In this document: positions 12,801 to 22,934 of the stretch, in pieces
Position numbering within the stretch: position 1 is the first letter of the stretch
How the letters are laid out: each line of letters starts with the position of its first letter
Origin: Hirudo medicinalis
Lineage: Eukaryota; Annelida; Clitellata; Hirudinida; Hirudinidae
Length of the DNA: 64,000 nucleotides
Direction of reading: 5' to 3'
Assembly: GCA_011800805.1 (NCBI GenBank)
Contig: MPNW01000036.1
Coordinates: 64,569 to 128,568, forward strand
The notes under the pieces: generated by a model
The model's database searches: none
Seen by the model: only the letters and a program-made list of their open reading frames with translations
What the model was told of the DNA's origin: nothing
Translations under genes and position numbers: made by a program

Positions 12801-14303
12801 GCTCATCTTAATGCACATGAATGAATGACTGATTGTGCAACAATCCCCACATGATTTTAGGAGCTTTGTGATGGATCACATTTGTGTGAATGAATATTAT
12901 CACTAATAAATGATTGAAGAATTTCATTACATAATCCTTTAACATTTAATAATATGACACAATGTAAATTATAAAACTGATTGTCATCATTTGTTTCTTA
13001 CACTCATTGCTAGGCAAAAACAGATGCCAAGTTGTGGGGCATTGATCGAGATTCTTATAGGAGGATTCTCATGGTATGATGATGGTGACTTGTCTTGACT
13101 ATGATGGATGGAATAATTAGTGTTGGCAAAATGTTTGCAATGGTGATAGTGGTAGTTGTGAAAATGAGGGTGGGGAACCTCCTAAGAAAAATTGAAGACA
13201 TTATTACAGAATTTGCCACATTATGGAATTTTGGATGGTAAATTCCAACTATATAAAAAATCTTTGATTATCTGAAAAAATGATTTCGTTTTCTTTTAGG
13301 TTTATATTTAATTCTTGATTATAAGCAATCGTGAAATTAATTTTATGATTCCAGGGAAGCACAATCCGCAAGAGGAAGATGTATGAGGAATTCCTATCAA
13401 AAGTGTCCATTCTTGGTTTGATTCATCATTTGAGTATTGAATGATCTGCATTCTCAATAAAATGATAATATTATGCTATAGCAGATCTTGAATACCAAGA
13501 TTTCTAACTGATTTTAATGATTGTTTAATGTTATTTTAATCTACAAAGAGAGTCTAGACTTGTGGGAGAGAAACTCTGTGGCAGATGCTTTAGAGCCTTG
13601 TGAATTTGATGATGGTCAAGAAATCGTTCGACAGGGAGAACCAGGGGAGGAGTTTTTCATCATTCTTGAGGTCAGTCTTTTAGTTGGAACATCTTGCCTT
13701 CCCTCACTAGCTATGGATAGTCAAATAGTTGATAAAGACTTGTACATACTCTAAGGTAGTGCTTACTTTATTTGAGAGCTCTCTCATAAAACTATTTAAC
13801 CTGTCTGAAATATTATCTTAAAAGCAAATACTATCATCACTGCAGGGTAATGCTATTGTGTATCAGAAAAGCTCTGACAACTCTGATCCAGCTGTTGTCA
13901 GTCGTCTCGGTCCGTCAGATTACTTCGGTTTGAATCCTTTAATTGCTTTCTAACCGATACATGATCAACCTGACAAATGACCAACAACATTATTCAGATT
14001 AATAGAATAATTGCAAATTATTGATCTGAACAGGTGAAATTGCACTCCTGTTGGATAGGCCCAGGGCTGCCACAGTTGTTGCTAGTGGTCCTCTAAAGTG
14101 TGTCAAGATGGACAGAGACAGGTGACTCCTTAAAATTTCTTAAGCCTCCGATCTCCAATATACCATGCTCTTGAACCGGATGCACAGGTAGAATTTTACT
14201 TCATTTCAAATTTTTCAGGTTTGAAAGAGTCTTGGGGCCATGCTCTGACATCATCAAGAGGAATATATCTCGCTACAACAGTTTCGTGTCGCTTTCTGTC
14301 TGA
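9815..14303 (+). CDS. PRKAR1: cAMP-dependent protein kinase regulatory subunit, type I
   Basis: Inhibits the PKA catalytic subunit until cAMP binds. Exons: 9815-9985, 10535-10681, 11415-11506, 12002-12063, 12409-12455, 12664-12762, 13014-13073, 13355-13415, 13549-13670, 13846-13927, 14034-14121, 14219-14303; 1116 bases, 371 residues (human RI-alpha is 381). Residues about 12-57 form the dimerisation/docking helix pair ([22 protein letters not shown]). The pseudosubstrate is RRGGV at 86-90, which has Gly at the phospho-acceptor position and so marks type I. Two cyclic-nucleotide-binding domains follow, each with an intact phosphate-binding cassette: [16 protein letters not shown] and [16 protein letters not shown]. 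The C-terminus NSFVSLSV is family-typical. The Cys equivalent to RI-alpha Cys17 is Ile16 here while the partner Cys (C37) is kept. Convergent with FBXW7. Confidence 0.97.
10785..10972. mobile_element. Probable hAT-type MITE remnant in PKA-R intron
   Basis: The left part 'ggggctgccgaga' and right part 'gggcccaaaatttctgtc' resemble the two ends of the element at 34459-34628. Ends and target duplications are too decayed to set exact borders. It lies between the second and third PKA-R coding exons. Confidence 0.4.
12470..12635 (+). mobile_element. Diverged SINE copy in PKA-R intron
   Basis: The stretch 'cactcgtaatg', then a degenerate B-box area, then 'gcattgtctcaaatgccc' and 'ttgggaa' follows the same order as the SINE at 25053. 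It lies between PKA-R exons 12409-12455 and 12664-12762 on the sense strand. Identity is moderate and the tail is unclear. Confidence 0.4.
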
Positions 14304-15152
14304 GGGTCACCTTGGGGAGTTTCATGTGCATCTTCATTCATAATACAAGGTGTGCAACGGAGGAGTCTGCAGTATTTCATATTTTGTCCACCACCCCTGG
14401 CATCCAGATGAACTCTACTAGGGGCTATAGGGCTAATAAGGGAACACAAAACTAGTAACACACACAGTTGTATGATTTTTCTCTTATGATTTAGTGCTTT
14501 TTAGCCTAGAGTTTGTATTGTTCCGAAAAAAATTGAAGATAAAGTCGAGCAAGGTCGCCCACGATTCGTCATATAACTCGAAACAGCCCCACTCCAACCC
14601 TAACCCAAATCCAGGCCTCTGATTCTACGCCTCATAAATTAATATTATTATTATTAGTTTAATTTTTCCTTTTTGGGGGTTATCCATAAAATATGGAGTG
14701 ATTGTTGCTTTAAGACCACTGTGCTCTGTAAAAGCATGAGCATTAGAGATTCTCAAACAAAGGTTGAGATATTAGACAAATTACATTGTTCACGAACGTT
14801 CCAAAGACCATGTCGGTAGCTTAACAAATTATGAGGCCAAGGTTTACAAGGAAAAACTGTTACAATTTAGCAGAAACTAAAATCTAAGAGGGATGAGAAT
14901 TCAGAAGTTAATTACACAATAATGAAAAATTGTAACTTTAAAGAAAATGCAAAAACAAAAATCTTTGTTCAGTTATGCCCAATCAAGGAAACAAATCCTC
15001 TTGTTCTTTTGCCTCAGAATGAGGGCTGACTTTCATTTACAAACAAGCAGTAATTTCTGTGGGATATTGTACAAATATGAACAGAAAACAAAATAAGAGG
15101 AGGAGAAAGAAAAACAGAATCAATGTTTGAAAATTGGTAATGGTGAAGGTGA
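14304..15152. other. Convergent interval between PKA-R and FBXW7
   Basis: This 849-base stretch must hold both 3' untranslated regions because the two genes end toward each other. I see no canonical AATAAA that is clearly placed for either gene, and no other gene or repeat. Confidence 0.6.
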
Positions 15153-18100
15153 TCACTCCCTGACAACAGCAACTGCAGTGGAAGACTGCTGGTTTGAATC
15201 CAGAATATCCTGAACGTCAAAGTCAATGACAAGGAGCTTCGTTTCTTCGGTGCCATTCCGACTACCGACGGCGCAGACGAGCTTGGTGTTGTTGCATCGA
15301 ATCCTCCAGACAACGCCTCCACTACCTCCGCTCTCCAGTGCCACTAGGTTTCTTAAGAACTCACCAGTCTTCAAGTCCCATAGCTTCACTGTTCCATCAT
15401 CTGAGCTGGTGATGATGAGTGTGCCATTGAACTGCAGGCAGGTGACGGCACTTTGGTGCTTGTTAGGTCCTGAAAATTAATGTCACAATTCCTAAATTCA
15501 TATTAAAGCATAATTTTTCACAATGGTTAAAAATAAGTTAAAGACTTGGCTTGCAAGTTAGCTTGGAAGGCTGCATTCCTGCATGCAATTATATAATATA
15601 TTATATAGAGGCGTATTATCATTTATTTACACATCAAATACGATGGGCCTTTTGTGACCTTGCCTTATGTCCACGACCAATGGATGAACTTCTAACCTTG
15701 TAGTGTCTGCAGACACTGTCCTGTCATGATATTCCAAACTTTGACAGTGGAGTCAGCATTTCCTGAGACAAGGATGTTATCCTTGAGCTCCATGCCACTG
15801 GTGAGAGACTGGTGGCCAATGAGGGTATGAACACACACACCAGTCTCAGCATTCCACACCCTAATGGAGGTGTCCAGGGAACCACTTACTATGTGGGTCC
15901 CATCAAACTAGAAAAGGAAATCGAGGAGCTATCATTTGCAAATTATTACATGTTCATGCCAAAATTATTCCAGTCAATTTTTAAGCTTAAAATTGCAAAC
16001 TGATTACATATGATTTGAAGTATGAATGAATGCTGTTTAAATGTCTTCCCAGTCATGGTTCATCTCTTTATTGAAACAACTGAAAGTTCTGATAGACATC
16101 CCCACCTGCAATGAGTAAACTCTGTTGGTGTGACCAGCGAGTGTTTGAAGACAGGTTTCTGTTTCAGGATCCCAAATCTTGACCATGTAATCGTAGCCAC
16201 CACTGATGACCCTATGGCCATCATACTGTACACACCTTACAGCCGCCACATGTCCTATGAGTATGTGCAGGCACTGGCCTGAGTCGATGTCCCAGACTCT
16301 GAGTGTCGCATCTCTTGACCCGCTAACAACCCTGTTCAAATAAATATGAGAAGCAATTGATGGATTAATGCAAAGTGCATTTTTAATTTTAATGCAAAGT
16401 AAATTTTATAAAGCAGACAAAGAGCGTTTCTTTATTTGTATTTTTAGTAGAGACTGACTGAATTTTGGCTTTAGTGCCGAAAGTTGCCATGTGATCATTT
16501 TCGCTGTAGTTTCAGCTATTTTTGGGTTTAGGTGATTTAGGTCAAAAGTATGACCTGTGAGTGTTTTAAGACAGGTTTCTATTTCGGGATCCCAAATCTT
16601 GACCATGTAATCATCGCCACAACCATAACAATCAATATTCAACCTTTTATTGTGGAGGTGCATGCACCGGACAGTGGATGTATGGCCATAGAGTGTATGT
16701 TTGCACTGCCCAGTGTCGGCATTCCAGACCTTGAGGGTTCGGTCTGTTGACCCGCTAATAATTACTGATCCACTCATCTGGGATGACCAGACACCTCCTG
16801 TGTGGCCTGTTAGAGTTCTCAAGCACTGTAATTCAAATGATTATGATCTTCAAATTTTGGATAAGTTACCTCCAAACCATTTTAGAAATGGCATTTTCAA
16901 ACTTTTACAAATTCCAAAACAAGTTTAACTACATACATATACCATTAAACATTTACAGGAAGATATAATAATTGTGTATTTAATGTCCAACTCTTGTCAA
17001 ATTTAAGCATTTGCCTCATTACCATTTTGAACTTTAATAATGAAATATCCAACCCTGCCAGTAACAGAAGACCACACTTTCAGGGTGTTATCATCTGAAC
17101 CACTAACAATTTTGTTTCCAGAAAACTCCAGACACGTTATTACATGATCATCATGTCCCTTCAGAACCTTAGGAGTGAATCAAGAATCTTACATTAATTA
17201 AAGAGTAAATTCGTATAACACATAGTGAAATTATTATCAGATTTAGCATTATTGTAATAACAAGCTGATAAAATTTCAAGTCAATACTTAAATAACCTTG
17301 CAAATGTGCAGCATTAAATAGAGCAATTATTAAAAGAATAACTAATCTCATGAATCTTCAATTTATACATTTATAGAATAATGTTAGAAGCATGTTATAT
17401 CTAAAGTCTAAGTAATGATAAATTGATGAAGATATTGGGCAATGATAATAATAGCTATTATTAAATTCTATCGGTTACTAAATTTGTCGTCTTTCAAAAA
17501 TAACTCAAGACGAACCTTTGGGGTCCTGATAGATGTCCTCCAATTGTATTCAATTTGTTTCTGCCGGAGATAGAGAGCCTTCCAAGCATTTTTATCCCCA
17601 CGTCCTGTGTGGGCTGACTTCCCCCTTCTGCCTGAAGGATAAACCAGGGCTTCAGTTACGCATTCCTCTTGGCACTTCTCCCTCCAAAGCAGATTGTCTT
17701 CAGCAAGGGAGTGCCAGTAGGTGCATGTCTGAGCTGCTCGAAGCAGGTCTTTTGGGTCAAGGAAGGACAGGACGTAGAGAGCTAACTGTGATCGAAGGGT
17801 TAGATACATTTATATATTTAAGAGACAGGTAGGTAATTGGAATACCACCAAGTTTAACAAGATCAAAAGTTTTGCATGTAGAATTTTTTATGGTTTAACA
17901 AAATGGGAACTAAAACTTTGCAAAAAATTTTATTAAAATAAAAGAGTACATCTAAAACCTAACATTTAATTTGTTACTAAATACTTAAATTGCCTATTAA
18001 AATTCAATTAACATCACCATCATCATCATCATTATTATTATTATTAACATCAATAAGACTTCTGCACTTGCTCTCTTCAGTTTAGCACATCTATCTTTAT

Positions 18101-21100
18101 AATCCATTCCCCCCCCCCCCAACTGCATACAAAATAATTCAGTAAGGCTTATCCTCCTCAATCTCTCACTAGCCCTAACTACCCGAAGCAACTACACTGG
18201 ACGCCCATCAACAATCGCATCACCTTCAAAATCACGCAAGTCGCACCTCACGATGGCCAACCCACCCTACCTCTACCATCTCGTTCATTGCTTCCATTCA
18301 TCTTTCACCATTCACTTAGATCAATTAGGTTATTAAATTGAGTGGCCAAGGGAAAGTTGGGTGGGATAAGTGGGTTGCTAGGTAGGCAAAGGTGTTTGTA
18401 AAATTCGAAATCCTTTATCCAAATTAGGACATGATGCTCACAACATTGTATGACTCTATAAACAGTTCAAACATCACAAACCACAACTACAAAAATAATG
18501 AACCTCTTTAGGGAGGAGAGATATGAAATCCCTCTGGAACTGTGGCTCAATAACTTGCATGACATGTCTCACTTGGGTCGGATCACATAGGGTCATGAGT
18601 TCATCGAGGGCCAGCAACTTTTCAGCATGTCCCCATCCCTGAATAACAATAAGGAATAAAAGAACATTTATTGACCATAATCAATTCCTTTGCGATGTTG
18701 TTTTCATCATTTCTTAGGCGAATGTAAGCAATCTGGCTCCGACCAACGATGACATACCGACAACAAAAATATTGAATTTTATAATACTTAAAATTGAATT
18801 TTGTATTAAATACATTTTTATTAAAGTCAATGTTAATATTTAGAGTCAAGTGACCTTCCTTTACATAACTTTTGCAATTAACAACATAAAGACACTATTT
18901 ATTCAAAGTCACTAGCCTGAAAAGTGTTCAGCCAACCATGAAGTTCGGGTTGTGGATTTTTCTTTGAAGGGATTCTTGACTTTTTGCAAACAACTTGGCT
19001 TGAAAGCGACTCAGATGGTTCTCCACAGGCCTCATCACTAAGAAAACAATAAAAATACAAATGGTCATAAAAGGTCAAAAGCTCAGCCTTAAATAAAAAT
19101 GTTTAAAGTAACATTTAGGCATTTTTATCAAATATTTTATGTAACATTATGCATCTAAACTCTTTTCCTTTCAGAGCATGTAATACTAAGTCTTATGAGC
19201 ATGTCAGAATTGCTGAAGGAGCTATTGAAAAGCAAAGGCCTTCACTGCTCAGTCACCAATACCCAGGTAAATAGAAACTGGCAAACATGGCAGTCACTCA
19301 TTCTGCTCTGGGGCAAAATGATGTTCCAAAGTGGATGGTAGTGAACATATATGCAGTTGTACATTTGACAACTTTATAAGTGTCAAAAAATGGTAATAGA
19401 TTACATCCAGCATAATCCAGTGACCAGGGCATACAGCTCCTGCTGCAAGGTTACAACAGTTGTAAGAATCTTACTTTTTTTTCAGTTATCTGAAAAACTA
19501 CATTTTGCTCAAAGTTTTAGTTATGTTATACTTCCATTCACTTAATAATATTTCAGTAGGAAATAGTTTAGTTAAATTTGAATATCAATGAAACTCTATG
19601 CAAAATGTTTTGGATGAGAGGCAATTCAAAGATTAAGGATGATTTCTCTTCCTGCACAGGAAATAATATTTTGTCAAAAGTTTCATAAAGTCCGGCTACC
19701 ACAATAATTTTCTACATACCAAGAACAATGTTAAATAACATTTTCATTGATTGCTTGTTAGTTAGCATAAATGGGTTCATGAAAATGTCTTAGCAAAATG
19801 GAGAAAGGACAAATAAACTTTTCTAGTTTATTTGAACTTTTTTGAATTTTTTTACAGAACTGTACACATAGGCACTAATATTTCCCATTCTAAATATGCA
19901 AGCAAAACTAATGATCAAGCAAATATTATAAGCATAATAAGTGAATGGAGTTTTGATGTACCTTCCACTGATGAGTCCACCATCTATTGTTGCATCATGC
20001 TCATGCTCAAATTCTCCCCTTATTGAACTGCTCTCAAGCTTCTGCTTCTTCTAGACATCAATGAAAATTGAGATTCAGCACCAATACATTCATGATATAT
20101 TTATAATATCTTATTTATGATGGAAAATTCAATTGTTAAATGATTGTTTCATTTCTGAAGTCAAATTTAAGAGCTACATGATTTGATAAAATCACATGAT
20201 TCTTGTTTAATGAACACATGTGTTAGTGGTCCAGTGGTCCCTTGTGGATTGAAACAAACAAATAAAAAATGCAAATAAGTATATTTAATTCTCAAAAGTT
20301 TGAAACCATATTCATCTGATCATCTCAAAGGCTCAAATAACTGTTCCCAACAAACTTCACACAACACATACATTCTAAACATTTAAACTGAAGAATACTA
20401 TGAAAATCACATTAATACTGCCAAAACAGAATGATTATTACTTAAGCAATAACCCACCCAATGTCTCTCCACATTTTCCATGGAAACTGGAAGTTTTGAT
20501 CTGATAGAGGAACCAGGTAAGAGGTTAGAGATGGAAACCTCCTCATTCTGATTGGTTGAAATGACATCAGTTGAGTCTACTTCCACAGATTGTTTGGTCC
20601 CTTCTGATTGGGCACTATGTGAAGAAGAGATGTGATTGGATGATGAGCTGTTAGAAGTGTCACCAGATTGGCCAACAACATGCCTTTTGCTCGATCTGCT
20701 CCCCTCTCCGAAGACTAGGAACAAATCGAGTTTTATGTCATTCGGGGTTTTTTCTGTTTCATCGCTCGATTGCCCGATGGATTCCCGATTGGTCAGGTGG
20801 ACTTTGTTTCGAGACCTTCTATTGGTGGATATTCTGGAGTTAGATTGAGTGCGACTTTGTAGTCTTGAAACGGTGGCTTTGACTGGCTCTTGTTGGTGGC
20901 GAGAGGACGATCGGGTGGCGATGTCATCAGAGGGGTGTTTTCGTTTCAGGGAGGACCTTGAAACAGCGGAACTCCGAAGAAATCTATAAGTAACAACAGG
21001 CATAAATAATGATTGTTTGGCATAAAATATGAATTGATATATCGTAATGACAAACTTATCAGGTCCGAGTAACTCAATTAATCCCGAAAAGTAATTCTTG

Positions 21101-21864
21101 AGGCATAATGACAAAAAATGAATAAGAATTCACCTAAAGTAACCATTAATATTTTCTGGAAATCAGAAAAGAGTGAATATTTTCCAAAGTAATGACACAC
21201 AATGACACTCTTGGAAATGTGGACCATTTACAACAAACTCAATATGTTTAACAGATATTTTTCGCCAAAATGATTGACTTTGTATTGGGCGTGGATGTTT
21301 TTTCCCAGATGGCATTTTACTTTTCCAACTCATTTAGGAAATATAGATAATGATGAATCCCTGACAATTTTCTAGTTTGATTGACACTTTTGAACTTTGC
21401 AGTTTGTGTTTTAAGACAATTTTTAGGTATTCTTCAGAGCCATAAATATTAATTGCTGATACTAATGACACTAAACAATGACTCAACAACAATAGTTGTG
21501 ATAGGGGTGACCTGGTGGATGGAGTGGAGCTATTGGTCCTGTGCCTTGCAGGAGCTGTCATGTGCTTGCAGCTGAAATAACACTGATATTTCTCCACAAA
21601 TGATCTGCCAAGCCTTGGAATGTGCCCCAAGTCCTCTATAGACTTGAATCCACCCAGTTTCTAATGAAATTTATAGAAATTTTAAGAATCAAAACATTGG
21701 TATTTTGCTGGTTGTCCACAAAAAAGCCACAAATAAGGATTTGGCAAATTTGTACTTACTTTTCTGGCATTAATGATAGTCTCTGCTCTCACTTGACCAA
21801 TACCATTAATTGATTTCAAATCATCTAAACTTGCAGTATTCAAATCAAATTTTGGGTTGTCCAT
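15153..21864 (-). CDS. FBXW7: FBXW7/Cdc4/archipelago-type F-box WD40 protein, with predicted HhH N-terminus
   Basis: Substrate receptor of an SCF ubiquitin ligase that degrades phosphodegron proteins such as cyclin E, Myc and Notch in other animals. Exons, 5' to 3': 21864-21760, 21660-21512, 20983-20458, 20050-19962, 19037-18917, 18638-18504, 17785-17516, 17167-17054, 16825-16644, 16331-16106, 15907-15697, 15469-15153; 2445 bases, 814 residues. From about residue 315 the match is unmistakable: dimerisation segment ([38 protein letters not shown]), F-box ([20 protein letters not shown]), then eight WD40 blades. The three degron-binding Arg of human FBXW7 (465, 479, 505) are present in [19 protein letters not shown] and AVRCVQYDG. 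The first three exons give a helix-hairpin-helix, then a Ser/Arg-rich region; they join in phase but are not a known part of FBXW7 (see findings). The intron after 18917 starts with GC, not GT. Confidence 0.9.
16545..16640 (-). pseudogene. Duplicated fragment of an FBXW7 WD40 exon inside an intron
   Basis: On the minus strand this reads [20 protein letters not shown] and GHT, nearly the same as [20 protein letters not shown] in the real exon at 16331-16106. The copy lies in the intron directly upstream of that exon, immediately after the splice donor at 16644. It has no evident acceptor of its own and the reading frame runs into noncoding sequence, so I take it as a relic of a local duplication. 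Confidence 0.75.
18060..18300 (+). mobile_element. Decayed CR1/L2-like LINE 3' end in FBXW7 intron
   Basis: Fragments of the plus-strand translation correspond to '[15 protein letters not shown]' and '[10 protein letters not shown]' after frame shifts, matching the same reverse transcriptase C-terminal region as the copy at 6150-6540. A 13-base or longer C tract at about 18108-18120 interrupts it. It is antisense to FBXW7. Confidence 0.6.
21512..21864 (-). other. Exons encoding a helix-hairpin-helix (ComEA-like) domain
   Basis: Two exons (21864-21760 and 21660-21512) encode [30 protein letters not shown], then [20 protein letters not shown]. This is the tandem HhH pattern (LNTAS..DL..I.GIG...A..II..R...GGF.SIEDL) found in ComEA and the N-terminus of EEPD1, which binds DNA non-specifically. 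The ATG at 21864 has an A at -3 and G at +4. The second exon ends in phase 2 at a GT donor and fits the 20983 acceptor exactly. I placed these exons at the 5' end of the FBXW7 model. The alternative is a separate short gene whose transcript ends in the 20407-20983 exon (stop at 20407). Confidence 0.6.
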
Positions 21865-22934
21865 TGTCTCTAAAGAAACGATAAAGTTCAAATATGACTT
21901 CATGAAAATGACTTCATGAAAATTTACTTCAAGCTCACCTCTTCAAGCTCAAACTAGTATCCTTAAAAGTGGCTATGACAAACTGGGAAAAATAGAAAAA
22001 CTTAAAGCTTCATAGGAAGCTTTCACGATGTAAAATCCGTCGAGATGTAATCAGTTGAGTTTTTGATGGTTCAAGAAATGGTATCTATCGACTTAACGAC
22101 AAGAAACACTTGATTTGAAACGATAACAAGAGGAACAGCCGGTCGGGATCTCCTTGTAAGAAACACAAAATATGCCACAATGCCTGTTGACGACGGAAGG
22201 CAATGCCACGGTCCAAACCACCGCTAGAACCCTTTGAACCATAAATGTATTTTCATATCGTTTTAAAAAGTGAACTCTCAAACAGGCGGAGAAAGCCGCT
22301 CACAGAAACAATAATTGTTTTCAATGGCCTCGGACTGCGTTTAGCCGATAGCTAACGCATACAAATAATTTATTAGGTGGTGATCTATTTTTCGCTTTAT
22401 TTTTAATTAAAAAATAATTTTAAAGTTTAAACCTATTCTCGCATAAATGTCAGGATACAGAAAAAGGTGTTAACGCCGAACCCCAACCCCGTAGACCTAA
22501 AAACCACCAGACTCTGAAACGCTTTATTAGGGTCATAACCCCCACCGCCCGACAAACTACATAATGAAACAAGCAGGACCATCAAACGGAATCGTGATAC
22601 AAAATACAATATAAAAATTGAAATAAAAAAGAAAACATAGTCCTCACGGCAGCGCTGAGTATCGACAAATGCAGCAATTGACCACAAATACAACACAAAT
22701 GCAAAGTTGAGGCACATCAAACAAATAGCTAAATAAAAGATAGATTACGGCGCACACACGCACCCCATAAGGCACTGATTCGATCTTCCGGAGCTGGTCA
22801 TTACTCTAAATCTTTTCAAACTACCGAGATGAACAAGAACATAGAAAATGCAAACGACATGACACCACCCATTAGAGATTCCAGACTATGGTTTGAAATC
22901 ATAAAATTTTCTTCGAGCTTTCATTTTTTTCAGA
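21865..22934. other. Interval between SETD3 3' end and FBXW7 5' end
   Basis: Both flanking genes are on the minus strand. The interval must hold the SETD3 3' untranslated region and the promoter for the gene starting at 21864. A minus-strand AATAAA lies at about 22523-22528. An unassigned 95-codon frame (22433-22720) overlaps it. I see no repeat. Confidence 0.5.
22433..22720 (-). CDS. Unassigned hydrophobic small ORF
   Basis: A 95-codon frame with two or three hydrophobic stretches (near residues 3-18, 30-55 and 78-92) and a Gly-rich turn (SGGGGYDPN). I do not recognise it. It lies 215 bases downstream of the SETD3 stop on the same strand, so it may be chance coding in an untranslated region, a separate single-exon gene, or noise. 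Its GC content is a little higher than its surroundings, the only sign in favour. Confidence 0.2.
   Translation of the reverse strand: MMCLNFAFVLYLWSIAAFVDTQRCREDYVFFFISIFILYFVSRFRLMVLLVSLCSLSGGGGYDPNKAFQSLVVFRSTGLGFGVNTFFCILTFMRE

Noticed and set aside
15226..15480. 84-codon plus-strand frame
   Set aside because: It lies over the last FBXW7 exon, which reads as conserved WD40 sequence on the minus strand.
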